A DNA stretch of 64,000 bases, taken from assembly GCA_945860265.1 (NCBI GenBank), contig CAMAQF010000007.1:1-64000 (forward strand), written 5' to 3'. The stretch comes from Emticicia agri (GTDB lineage Bacteria; Bacteroidota; Bacteroidia; Cytophagales; Spirosomataceae). How positions within the stretch are numbered: the first letter of the stretch is position 1; the number at the start of each line of letters is the position of its first letter. Below, one piece after another: positions 7,754 to 16,297 of this stretch. Both the position numbers and the translations under genes were made by a program. Under the pieces are notes generated by a model. That model ran no database searches, was not told the origin of the DNA, and saw only the letters and a program-made list of their open reading frames with translations.

Positions 7754-8752
7754 TTACCACTCCATTCTCGGCAAGGGACTTACATCTTGGCTCGAAAAAT
7801 CATTTTTTAGGTATTTAAAATGTGCAGCCATTGCAATCATGCCTGCGTTATCGGTACAATACTGAAAATCAGGAATATATACATTCCAACCCTCCTTCTC
7901 TCCCATTTCGTGCAAAGTTTTTCTTAGTCCCGAATTGGCCGAAACTCCACCCGCAATTGCCACTTCTTTGATGCCCAGTTCACGTGCTGCACGGCGTAAT
8001 TTTTGTAGCACCATTCTCACCAAAGTATACTGCACACTGGCACAAATATCATTTAGGTTTTCGGCAACAAAGTTTGGATTCTCGGCAACTTTCTTCTTCA
8101 AAAAGTACAAAATAGAGGTTTTTATTCCACTAAATGAAAAATTGTACTTTGGCATTTCTGACAGCGGAAATTCGTAAGCTAACGGATTCCCAAGTTGAGC
8201 GTGTTTATCTACCAAAGGTCCACCAGGGTACGAAAGTCCAAGCAATTTTGCGGTTTTATCGAATGCTTCGCCAACGGCATCGTCTTGCGTTTCGCCCAAA
8301 ACTTCCATTGTAACATGGTCTTTGATAAGTACAATCTGGGTATGTCCGCCACTGACAGTCAAACACAAAAAAGGAAAGGCCGGTCGAGGTTCATCAATAA
8401 AGTGAGCCAGCACGTGGGCTTGCATGTGATTGACCTCGACTAGCGGAATATCCAAAGCCAAAGCCATTGCTTTTGCAAAGGATGTACCGACCAATAAAGA
8501 CCCTAAAAGTCCTGGTCCACGAGTAAAAGCTATTGCATTTAATTCTTTTTTTGTTATATTCGCATCTTGTATAGCCTTACCAACAACCCTAACGATATTT
8601 TGTTGGTGAGCTCGGGATGCCAATTCAGGCACAACGCCACCGTAAAGTTCATGAATAAGTTGTCCGGCTACAATGTTAGAGCGGATTTTACCGTTAGAAA
8701 TAACAGCGGCCGATGTATCGTCGCACGAAGATTCAATTGCTAAAATATTCAT
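7754..8752 (-). CDS. tsaD: tRNA N6-adenosine threonylcarbamoyltransferase
   Basis: TsaD transfers the threonylcarbamoyl group from TC-AMP to A37 of ANN-decoding tRNAs, giving t6A, in a complex with TsaB and TsaE. The sequence starts MNILAIESSCDDTSAAVI and contains GGVVPELASRAHQQNI, TRGPGLLGSLLVG, the metal-binding HMQAH motif, LCLTVSGGHTQIVL, YPGGPLVDKHA, GGVSANSGLR and a final CTDNAGMIA. I chose the ATG at 8752 because it begins the conserved N-terminus and gives 332 residues. The longer frame from 8821 adds 23 unconserved residues. It is divergent from tamB, an arrangement I recall as common in Bacteroidota. Confidence 0.95.
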   Translation of the reverse strand: MNILAIESSCDDTSAAVISNGKIRSNIVAGQLIHELYGGVVPELASRAHQQNIVRVVGKAIQDANITKKELNAIAFTRGPGLLGSLLVGTSFAKAMALALDIPLVEVNHMQAHVLAHFIDEPRPAFPFLCLTVSGGHTQIVLIKDHVTMEVLGETQDDAVGEAFDKTAKLLGLSYPGGPLVDKHAQLGNPLAYEFPLSEMPKYNFSFSGIKTSILYFLKKKVAENPNFVAENLNDICASVQYTLVRMVLQKLRRAARELGIKEVAIAGGVSANSGLRKTLHEMGEKEGWNVYIPDFQYCTDNAGMIAMAAHFKYLKNDFSSQDVSPLPRMEW

Positions 8753-8903
8753 AGTCCATTGCGGAATTCCGCCTGGGCAATAGACGAGAGTCCAAAGTCC
8801 TGTTTTTTTAATAAAACACAAAATTAGTACTATTTATAACACAATTCTCCGAATTGTTCTTAAATAAATTAAGAGTGACAGCTAGCAAAACTGTCCTTCA
8901 AAA

Positions 8904-11900
8904 ATGGGTAAAGTAATAAAAATAATCACTCTCACGCTTGTTTCTCTCATTGTTGTTGCAATGATGAGTGGCTTGTTAGTGTTTACTCCTGTACCCAAAA
9001 CCTTACTCATTCTAATTACTATTTTATTGGGAAGTTTGGTTTGGGCTTATTACTCAAAACGAGCGATTACCACGATTCTGCTGCAACTATTATTGGGTTT
9101 GGGATTGGTGTTTTACGCCATACAATTGCCCCAATTTCAGACCACAACTTTACAGAAAGCTACAGAATTATTATCAAAAAAATTAGGCTCAAAAGTAACC
9201 ATCGAAAAGGCTCGAATGACTTGGTTTGATGAAATTACGCTCGAAAACATTATGATTTATGACCACAAAAACCGTGAAATGATTTTTGTGAAAGAGCTTT
9301 ATGTAAACTGTAAAAACAATTTTGATTTTAGCTGGGAAAAGATTTTGACCTTTGATAATAATCTTGATTATGTGATGATTCGTAATCCAAGAGTAAAACT
9401 AATTTACGAACCCGATGGCGATTTGAATATCGACAAATGGCTTGCAAGAATAGATGAATTAACGGCCTCGACAGATACAACTAATCGAATAAAAGGCGAA
9501 CATAATACACCTTTTACTATTGATGAAACCTACATTCAAGATGGTACCTTCATACTTGCCGACCCCGAAGAAGCACGTTTTCCAAAAGATGAATTTGATT
9601 ATAAAAACTTCACTATTAATGATTTGAATGGAAATTTGAAAAATTTCTTCATTATGGGCGATACGATTACGTTCGGTTTGAAAAACATGCAGGGAGTCGA
9701 ACGCCGTAGTGACCTTAGTATTAAACAATTAAATACCAAGTTCTTCTATTCTCGCAAATCAATGCAGTTGACTGATTTGTATGCAAAAATCAATAATTCA
9801 ACCCTCCGAAATTCGGTTGCGTTCAATTATGATAGTCCACGAGATTTTGGCGATTTCAACGAAAAAGTGGTAATGACTGGCAATTTAAAAGATTGTGAAA
9901 TTGATGCCCAAGACCTCGGAAGATTTGCAACCGATATGTATGCTTATCGAGAAAATTACCTACTCAATGGCGATTTTAAAGGTACGGTTCACGATTTTCG
10001 AGTGAAAGATTTTAAGCTAAAATTTGGTAATAATAGTTTTCTTGATGGTGATATTGCGTTTAAGCACCTACCCGATTTGTATAAAGCTGACATGGATTTG
10101 AACTGGCGAACATCACAAATTGATGCCGCTGATGCTCGCCAATATGTGGGCGACTCGCTATATAATTCACAAGTAAATAAGTTTGGCGTAGTCAATTTTG
10201 CGGGTACATTCAAGGGCGTTTATAACGACTTTGTGACTGATGCTAATTTTAAATCTACCATGGGAAATGTGGCTGGAAATATCAAAATGAAACTCCCAAC
10301 TAATGGTGCTTTACCGACTTACGATGGCTCGCTGACGGTCGAGAATTTTGATTTAGGAAAACTGGTCGAAGAGTCAGAGTTTTTGCAAAAATTATCTTTT
10401 GCAGGAAAGATTCAAGGTAATGGTTTCACGATAAAAGATGCGGCACTCGACTTCGATGGGAATATAAATCATATTTGGTTTAATGGCTATGACTATAAAA
10501 ATATTTATGTAGATGGCAAGATGAGCCAGTCGCTTTTTATCGGAAAAGTAAGCGTAAAAGATACAAATCTAGCTTTTAATGTGTTTGGAAAAGTTGATTT
10601 TGCGAAAGCCTTGAATAAATTTGATATTCATGGAATCGTTCAGAATGCCAACCTGCAACCACTCGGTTACTCGAAAAATGATGTAAAACTTCGTTCAGAA
10701 ATTAACCTAAACTTTCAAGGAAACGAACTTGATAATTGGCTTGGTGAAGCAAAATTTTTACAGACCGTTTTGCAATACGACAAACGCCAATTGGGTGTAG
10801 ACTCGCTTTTTGTAACTTCCGAATTATCAGATAATTCTCGAAAAATAAGTTTGCTCTCTGAGTTTTTCAATGTTGATATTTCGGGGAAATTTACGCCAAG
10901 TAAAGTCATTACAGATATAACTCGTTTATCGAAAGAATATACCCAATATTTCTACGAAAAAGAACAAACTCGCCTCGATTATTATGCCCAGCTACCGTAT
11001 GCCGATTTGAACAAAAAATATCAGTTAGATTACAAAGTGAAATTCAAAAAATCTGACCCATTTTTTGCTTATTTCTACCCTGATATTTATGTTTCTTATG
11101 GCACCGAACTAAGTGGAAATCTGAATATCAGAAATACAGCCGAGTTATCTTTGGCAGGAAAAATAGACACACTTCGCTACGGAACTTTGGCATTTTATGA
11201 CAATGACCTTGATTTTAATACTTCAAAAGAAGCAACTTCACCAAGAATTTTGACCTCGTTAATTTTCAATTCGGCTACTCAGAAATTGGGAGATATGACT
11301 CCTACAGAAAAAGTAGAAATTGCAGGAATGTGGGGGCAGGGAAATATGATTGAATTTGACGGTAGAATTAAGCAACAAAACAGCTCAAACAAAGCTCAGA
11401 TATTTGGAAAATTGGCTTTTTTGTCAGAGGGATTTGATATTACATTTAATCCAAAAAACACTAAACTTGACCTTTTGGGTAGCCCATGGATGTTGGGCAA
11501 AAATAACTTAATCAATATTAAAAACGATGATATTTGCTTTCAAGATGTGGCGTTATCGAACCAAAATCAAAGTGTTTCGTTAAATGGTTCGTTTTCGCCC
11601 AACTCTACGGTCGAATCGTTTATTGATATTCGAGATTTTGATTTACAAACTCTCAAACCACTTTCTGACCTAGACTTGAAGGGCATCGTAAACGGAAAAC
11701 TCATGATGCGAGATATTTACAATGACGCCATCGTGACGAGTAGTTTCGGCATTGATGAGTTGATTTATAAAAATATTTTGATTGGAACAATTGCAAGCGA
11801 GGCTCTTTGGGATAATCTGAAACAACGCCTTAATATAAACGGAAACATCATAAGAATTAATAATGAAATCTTTAGAGTTTCGGGAACTTACGACCCGAAA

Positions 11901-13631
11901 GATGACCGTAATCCACTCAACCTAAAAGCGACTTTAAAGAAAACTAATCTGGAAATTTTTGAGTCGTTTGTTGATGATATTTTCTCTAATATTGGCGGCT
12001 ATGCCAGTGGAACCCTAAGTGTGAGTGGAACCGCCAACGACCCGATTATTAGAGGTGGGGTTGATTTTGAGAAAGGTGTTTTACGCATAAATGCACTAAA
12101 TTCTTATCTTTACTTTGATGACCAACTGAATTTCAATGAAGAAGGTTTTGTAGCAGCAAAAGGCTTTAAAGTGCGTGACGCTGCTCAAAATGGCAATATT
12201 GCGGAACTTGAAGGCGGCATTTTTAATGGTGGTGGTGGAAATTTCATGTTAGGTATTCATGCCTACATGAAAGGTCGTGATGGTTTTAAAATCATGAATA
12301 CGGGCATTAGAGACAACGAAGATTTCTACGGAATTGGTATCACAAATGGTGATTTGCACATTACAGGCGATTTTAATAATGTAAATATTGCGGCAAATTT
12401 AACGAGCAAAAAGGGCACAAGAATTACGATTCCACTCGATGGAGAAACAATAGTGAATACCGAAGAGCAAGGCATTACGTTTTTAAGTAAAAACACCCAG
12501 AAAAACGTAGAAAATATGGTTAAGAAAGTCGCTATTGTAAGAAGTGATGTTGGTTTAAAAATGGATTTTAATTTCACGATAACGCCCGATGCTGAATGTA
12601 TCGTAATCTTTGACCGTACCAATCAAGACCAACTTAATGCCATAGGAGATGGCAATCTCAGTATCGAATATGATACTCGTGGAGGCTTCACAATGTCGGG
12701 GCTCTACACCATTAAGAGCGGGAAATATGATTTTAGTTTGCAAAATATATCAAAACTAAGGAAATTTGATATTTCGGAAGGAAGCCGAATCTTGTGGTCG
12801 GGCGACCCTTATGACGCTGATATAAACATCGGTGCGAGTTATACTGCCAATGTTTCTTTGAATGGTATCGCTACCAGCACAAGTGCTAATTCATTAGAAT
12901 TAAATAGCTTATACCCTGTTGTGGCGTCTATTATGCTAACTGATAAGCTGATGAAACCTACGACAAAATTTAACATTAAATTTAACCAACGTCGGATCCC
13001 GCTTAATATTCAAGCACAAGTAATTGCTTTTGAGCAACGCCTGCATGATGATGAGCAATTACGCAATAATAACTTTGTAGGTATTACGGCTTTGAATAGA
13101 CTTTTCAACGACAATAGTTTCAGAGATGCACTTGATACGCAACTTTTATTGGATAATGTGAGTGGGATTTTAACGAATCAACTCGGAAATATTGCCTCAA
13201 AAATTGACCCTAATTTAGAAGTTGCTTTGCAGTTTGGTAAAGGAAATTTAAATAATCTCCGTCAAAGTTTGATTAATAATACCCAGCTCAATTTCTCATA
13301 TAAATTTGGAAATAACATCAAGGTAAGTTTGAATAATATCATTCTCCAAAACGAAGGCCAAACAACTAATAATTATTTCTATGGTGGTGAAGTAGAGTGG
13401 CTTTTGAGTCAAGATGGTTCGTGGAGACTGAAAGCCTACAGCCGGAGTGTCCCAAATTATTATTATAATTTCAATAGCAACGTATCGGTCAATGGCGTAA
13501 GTCTGCAACATTCTCGCAGTTTTAATACTATCTTCAAAAAGAAAGAAATCAAAGATGTACCGTTGGGTATTTCAAGTAAAAAACCTGATAGTGTGGAACG
13601 CCGCCCGAAACTCCTTAGCCAAAACAAATGA
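8904..13631 (+). CDS. tamB: TamB/DUF490-type translocation and assembly module protein
   Basis: This 1575-residue protein is an AsmA-like, TamB-type bridge between the inner and outer membranes, implicated in lipid transport and outer membrane protein assembly. Hydrophobic segments in residues 5-75 anchor it. The rest is a long run of beta-rich repeats (recurring G-N-F/D-L and DFDG patterns) typical of the RBG/AsmA groove. The C-terminal part (about 1250-1520, including FTMSGLYTIKSGKYDFSLQN, WSGDPYDADINIGASYTA and LFNDNSF) fits the TamB/DUF490 domain. It is longer than E. coli TamB (about 1259), as Bacteroidota versions often are. No TamA/BamA-type gene is adjacent. Confidence 0.85.
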   Translation: MGKVIKIITLTLVSLIVVAMMSGLLVFTPVPKTLLILITILLGSLVWAYYSKRAITTILLQLLLGLGLVFYAIQLPQFQTTTLQKATELLSKKLGSKVTIEKARMTWFDEITLENIMIYDHKNREMIFVKELYVNCKNNFDFSWEKILTFDNNLDYVMIRNPRVKLIYEPDGDLNIDKWLARIDELTASTDTTNRIKGEHNTPFTIDETYIQDGTFILADPEEARFPKDEFDYKNFTINDLNGNLKNFFIMGDTITFGLKNMQGVERRSDLSIKQLNTKFFYSRKSMQLTDLYAKINNSTLRNSVAFNYDSPRDFGDFNEKVVMTGNLKDCEIDAQDLGRFATDMYAYRENYLLNGDFKGTVHDFRVKDFKLKFGNNSFLDGDIAFKHLPDLYKADMDLNWRTSQIDAADARQYVGDSLYNSQVNKFGVVNFAGTFKGVYNDFVTDANFKSTMGNVAGNIKMKLPTNGALPTYDGSLTVENFDLGKLVEESEFLQKLSFAGKIQGNGFTIKDAALDFDGNINHIWFNGYDYKNIYVDGKMSQSLFIGKVSVKDTNLAFNVFGKVDFAKALNKFDIHGIVQNANLQPLGYSKNDVKLRSEINLNFQGNELDNWLGEAKFLQTVLQYDKRQLGVDSLFVTSELSDNSRKISLLSEFFNVDISGKFTPSKVITDITRLSKEYTQYFYEKEQTRLDYYAQLPYADLNKKYQLDYKVKFKKSDPFFAYFYPDIYVSYGTELSGNLNIRNTAELSLAGKIDTLRYGTLAFYDNDLDFNTSKEATSPRILTSLIFNSATQKLGDMTPTEKVEIAGMWGQGNMIEFDGRIKQQNSSNKAQIFGKLAFLSEGFDITFNPKNTKLDLLGSPWMLGKNNLINIKNDDICFQDVALSNQNQSVSLNGSFSPNSTVESFIDIRDFDLQTLKPLSDLDLKGIVNGKLMMRDIYNDAIVTSSFGIDELIYKNILIGTIASEALWDNLKQRLNINGNIIRINNEIFRVSGTYDPKDDRNPLNLKATLKKTNLEIFESFVDDIFSNIGGYASGTLSVSGTANDPIIRGGVDFEKGVLRINALNSYLYFDDQLNFNEEGFVAAKGFKVRDAAQNGNIAELEGGIFNGGGGNFMLGIHAYMKGRDGFKIMNTGIRDNEDFYGIGITNGDLHITGDFNNVNIAANLTSKKGTRITIPLDGETIVNTEEQGITFLSKNTQKNVENMVKKVAIVRSDVGLKMDFNFTITPDAECIVIFDRTNQDQLNAIGDGNLSIEYDTRGGFTMSGLYTIKSGKYDFSLQNISKLRKFDISEGSRILWSGDPYDADINIGASYTANVSLNGIATSTSANSLELNSLYPVVASIMLTDKLMKPTTKFNIKFNQRRIPLNIQAQVIAFEQRLHDDEQLRNNNFVGITALNRLFNDNSFRDALDTQLLLDNVSGILTNQLGNIASKIDPNLEVALQFGKGNLNNLRQSLINNTQLNFSYKFGNNIKVSLNNIILQNEGQTTNNYFYGGEVEWLLSQDGSWRLKAYSRSVPNYYYNFNSNVSVNGVSLQHSRSFNTIFKKKEIKDVPLGISSKKPDSVERRPKLLSQNK

Positions 13632-13640
13632 TAAAATTAA

Positions 13641-13934
13641 TTATTTCAATTCTTCTCGAAATAGTTTTTTATCGGCATAAAAAGTCCCGAAAGGTATAAA
13701 TGAGGCCAAAAATGCTAAAATGGCTTTCTTAAACGACCATTTGTTTTGAATAACGACTATGGCCAAAAGCACAACATAAGCAATAAAAAGTACACCATGA
13801 GCCATACCCACAAAATAATTAGGCTTTGGAAAACCCATAATATATTTAAGAGGCATCGTGATTCCGAAAAGTATAAACGAACAGCCTTCCAAAAAAGCTA
13901 CAACTCTGAATTTGCCTAAAGTGGTTTTGAACAT
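13641..13934 (-). CDS. DUF3817 family membrane protein
   Basis: This 97-residue protein begins FKTTLGKFRVVAFLEGCSFILFGITMPLKY, then GMAHGVLFIAYVVLLAIVV and FKKAILAFLASFIPFGTFYADK, giving three hydrophobic helices. The RxxAxLEGxSF start and PFGTFxxDKK end are characteristic of DUF3817, a small integral membrane family of unknown function. It converges on tamB with a 9-base gap. A -7 element (TATCTTTG) lies 17 bases upstream. Confidence 0.85.
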   Translation of the reverse strand: MFKTTLGKFRVVAFLEGCSFILFGITMPLKYIMGFPKPNYFVGMAHGVLFIAYVVLLAIVVIQNKWSFKKAILAFLASFIPFGTFYADKKLFREELK

Positions 13935-13951
13935 AAATCTGTGATTTTTGA

Positions 13952-13959
13952 CAAAGATA
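13952..13959 (-). promoter_or_regulatory. -7 promoter element for the DUF3817 gene
   Basis: The minus strand reads TATCTTTG, matching TAnnTTTG, 17 bases before the ATG at 13934. No convincing -33 element is visible. Confidence 0.35.
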
Positions 13960-14055
13960 CGAGATTTATGAATTGAGCATTTCGGTTTTCTCGGAAGATG
14001 AACATTTTATTGTTTTTTTTGTTAGAATAATAGTATTCACAAGATAATTTCGATA

Positions 14056-14580
14056 ATGATTACCATCATAATAGGTACTAACCGCCAAAACTCTGTTTCA
14101 AAAAAAGTCGGAATCAATTACCAAAATCTTTTAAAATCGCTCGGACAAGACAGTCAGATTATTGACTTGGCCGAACTTCCAGCCGATTTTGCATTTTCGG
14201 CTTTGTACCAAAATTCTGGTAAAAACGAGGCTTTCAACGAGTTTCAGAAAATAATTGACGAAACCAAAAAATTTGTTTTTATTGTACCCGAATACAACGG
14301 TTCGTTTCCAGGGGTGCTAAAAACTTTCCTCGATGGCTTGCGTTATCCTGATAGCTTCAATAACAAAAAAGCGGCTTTAGTAGGAATCTCGGCAGGGTTA
14401 TTGGGAAATGCCGTTGGACTCGGACATTTAAATGATATTTTGAGCTACATGGGAACCGACGTATTGGGCTTACGCATGAAACTCGGCAACATGAAAGCCC
14501 ACTTTAATGGTGAAGAGTTTACGTTTGAAGTCTATCGAAACTTTCTCGAAAAACAAGCTAAGGCTCTGATAGCATTTTGA
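14056..14580 (+). CDS. NAD(P)H-dependent FMN reductase family protein
   Basis: This 174-residue flavodoxin-like protein starts MITIIIGTNRQNSVSKKVG, the phosphate-binding loop of FMN reductases. It contains the family signature FIVPEYNGSFPGVLKTFLDGL and the later GISAGLLGNAVGLGHLNDIL. Such enzymes use NAD(P)H to reduce FMN, quinones or azo compounds. The specific substrate cannot be read from the sequence. It lies 72 bases upstream of the ADC-like gene on the same strand, and the two may be co-transcribed. Confidence 0.85.
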   Translation: MITIIIGTNRQNSVSKKVGINYQNLLKSLGQDSQIIDLAELPADFAFSALYQNSGKNEAFNEFQKIIDETKKFVFIVPEYNGSFPGVLKTFLDGLRYPDSFNNKKAALVGISAGLLGNAVGLGHLNDILSYMGTDVLGLRMKLGNMKAHFNGEEFTFEVYRNFLEKQAKALIAF

Positions 14581-14652
14581 AATAATGGACAATGAGCAAT
14601 TTTCGGTAGGAAGTCAAAACTAATAGCCAATCAACCTTAATCAATAGCAAGC

Positions 14653-15318
14653 ATGCAAGCACCGCCACCGTGGAAACTCGAGGGTAACGGATATATTTTT
14701 CTTTATCATTTCCCGAAATATTTTGTTGAAAAGTTTGGCTTTCTGGCTGACTACCAAGCAAATAGATTCGTTGGTGATTTTGTGGGCACGGTTATGTTGG
14801 TTGATTACGCCTCTTCGGCCGTTGGTTCTTATCAAGAACTTTTGTTTATACCTGGAAGACTGAATTTTGATAAAAAGAAGGTTTTTTCGATTTCAAAAAT
14901 CTATGTTTCGAGCCAAGACAGTGTAGAAAATGGGATTGCCAATTGGGGAATTCCTAAAGATTTGGCCGACTTTACAATAACAAAACCAACAGCCAAAGAA
15001 ACGATTGTAGAAGTATTGATTGAAGGCAAAACTTTCTTCAAAGTACATCTGAGAGATGGTTCATTCAAATTTCCGATTTCTACTCAATTTTTCCCGCTCA
15101 AACTTGCCCAAAAGCTTGGAGATGATTTATTGATAACTAATTCACCTGCCAAAGGCAAAGCAACATTTGCCAAATTGCTCAATATTGAAATTAATGAGGC
15201 TCACTTCCCTCCTATATCTCAGCTAAAACCTTTGTCCGTTTTAGCTGTTAGTGATTTTGAAATGGAATTTCCTCAACCAGTGATTTTAGGCAATTATTTT
15301 TCGGAAGTAAAAAATTGA
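14653..15318 (+). CDS. Acetoacetate decarboxylase-like protein
   Basis: This 221-residue protein resembles the acetoacetate decarboxylase superfamily: PPPWKLEGNGYIFLY at the start, then SAVGSYQELLFIPG, ISKIYVSSQDSVENGIANWGIPKDLADF, and a C-terminal FEMEFPQP. In true decarboxylases the Schiff-base Lys is followed by a second Lys that lowers its pKa (PKK). Here the element reads PKD, so the first Lys is kept and the second is replaced. It may therefore be a divergent member with another reaction, such as an aldolase-dehydratase. It follows the FMN reductase gene on the same strand and has no signal peptide. Confidence 0.7.
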   Translation: MQAPPPWKLEGNGYIFLYHFPKYFVEKFGFLADYQANRFVGDFVGTVMLVDYASSAVGSYQELLFIPGRLNFDKKKVFSISKIYVSSQDSVENGIANWGIPKDLADFTITKPTAKETIVEVLIEGKTFFKVHLRDGSFKFPISTQFFPLKLAQKLGDDLLITNSPAKGKATFAKLLNIEINEAHFPPISQLKPLSVLAVSDFEMEFPQPVILGNYFSEVKN

Positions 15319-15399
15319 GCCACCGATGACAACCATACAAGCACCAAAGATTCTTACAGAATTTTAAAAATCCATATTTAAAACTTTAGTATAAGCACA

Positions 15400-15465
15400 T
15401 TATTTGTAAATATTTATGAATAAAAGTTCCTAAAAGCGAGTGTTGAGGGGCTTTTTTACAAATAA
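15400..15465. repeat. Spaced 11-bp inverted repeat
   Basis: TTATTTGTAAA at 15400-15410 is a perfect inverted match to TTTACAAATAA at 15455-15465, with 44 bases between. It lies between two convergent genes. It could be a small mobile-element remnant or a long-loop hairpin. No flanking target duplication was seen. Confidence 0.3.
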
Positions 15466-15495
15466 CAAAGCAACGTATAAACTAAAACCACACTC

Positions 15496-15939
15496 TCACC
15501 TTACGCAATTTTCTTTACGGCGGGTATCCACGATTCCAATAATTTTCCAGACTTTGTCGGTTTTCATCATCATAAACATATTTACACCGCAATGATTAAA
15601 TTTTTCATTGACATAAAATTCATAGGGAGTCCAAGCAATAGCCATTTCACCATCCACTTTGATATTATAACTCGTTAATTTCTCATTAAAAATTACCCCT
15701 TCCCGCTTCGTAGCGATTTGCTTCAACCAGTTTAAAATTGCATCTTCTTGTAAACGTACTTCACCCGTTTTATCTTTTCCAATTGACTTGAGCGTGCACG
15801 AATGATGCAAAGCCGCACGCACTAGGCTCGAATCGCTTTTACGCATTCCATCGAAAACCTGATTGATTGTTGATTTTATTTGTTCTTCGTCAGTTTGAGC
15901 AAATGACCGAGCGGCTGCCGAAAGCATTAATAAAGTCAA
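15496..15939 (-). CDS. SnoaL/NTF2-like secreted protein with an abnormal start
   Basis: The mature region (TDEEQIKSTINQVFDGMRKSDSSLVRAALHHSC, then GEMAIAWTPYEFYVNEKFNHCGVNMFMMMKTDKVWKIIGIVDTRRK) fits the NTF2-like/lumazine-binding family, usually around 150 residues with a periplasmic role of unknown nature. A signal peptide ends at RSFAQ. No ATG stands at the expected position: the natural N-terminus would be xKKILTLLML, but that first codon is ATC (15949-15951), and the nearest legal start is TTG at 15939. A later ATG would leave a very short signal. The gene may have lost its start codon, or use TTG. Confidence 0.6.
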   Translation of the reverse strand: MTLLMLSAAARSFAQTDEEQIKSTINQVFDGMRKSDSSLVRAALHHSCTLKSIGKDKTGEVRLQEDAILNWLKQIATKREGVIFNEKLTSYNIKVDGEMAIAWTPYEFYVNEKFNHCGVNMFMMMKTDKVWKIIGIVDTRRKENCVR

Positions 15940-16297
15940 TATTTTTTTGATAAAGAATAGTTAGGAATGATTGAAGAAAAGAATTTTAGAACCAAAAATA
16001 CAAAAAAGTTCTTAGGAATAAATGCCCCTTGATTTATCAAGATATTGTTAAAGAGTATTGATCATTACGCTTATCGGCAACGGAAAAAGAATTGATGCTG
16101 ATGTTTCGGAAGCTTCAAACGTTTATTCCTTTAATTATAATCAGCAAAATCTTGGCCGATGTCGGTAAGTTCAAGTAACGTATGATTCCACAGTAAAGAC
16201 AAGTACATCGATAACAGGTTCGGTCAAGTCAATGAATTGTTTTTAAAATTACGTTGGCATGGTTATGAAACATGCCAACGTTAAGGTTCCTGATATT
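15940..16297. other. Intergenic region with possible decayed coding sequence
   Basis: Around 16041-16245 the composition looks coding on the plus strand: one frame reads IGNGKRIDADVSEASNVYSF, meets a TAA, and continues as VQVTYDSTVKTSTSITGSVK. I recognise no family in it. It may be the remnant of a secreted protein gene. The region ends with a hairpin next to the metalloprotease stop. Confidence 0.3.
16251..16281 (-). terminator. Hairpin at the end of the metalloprotease gene
   Basis: Perfect 11-bp arms (ACGTTGGCATG and CATGCCAACGT) enclose a 9-base loop, 16 bases past the metalloprotease stop on the minus strand. The following minus-strand sequence AATTTTAAAA is only a weak U-tract. Confidence 0.55.

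Noticed and set aside
8753-8821. Longer N-terminus for TsaD
   Set aside because: The extra 23 residues are not conserved, and the family starts at MNILAIESSCDDTSA.
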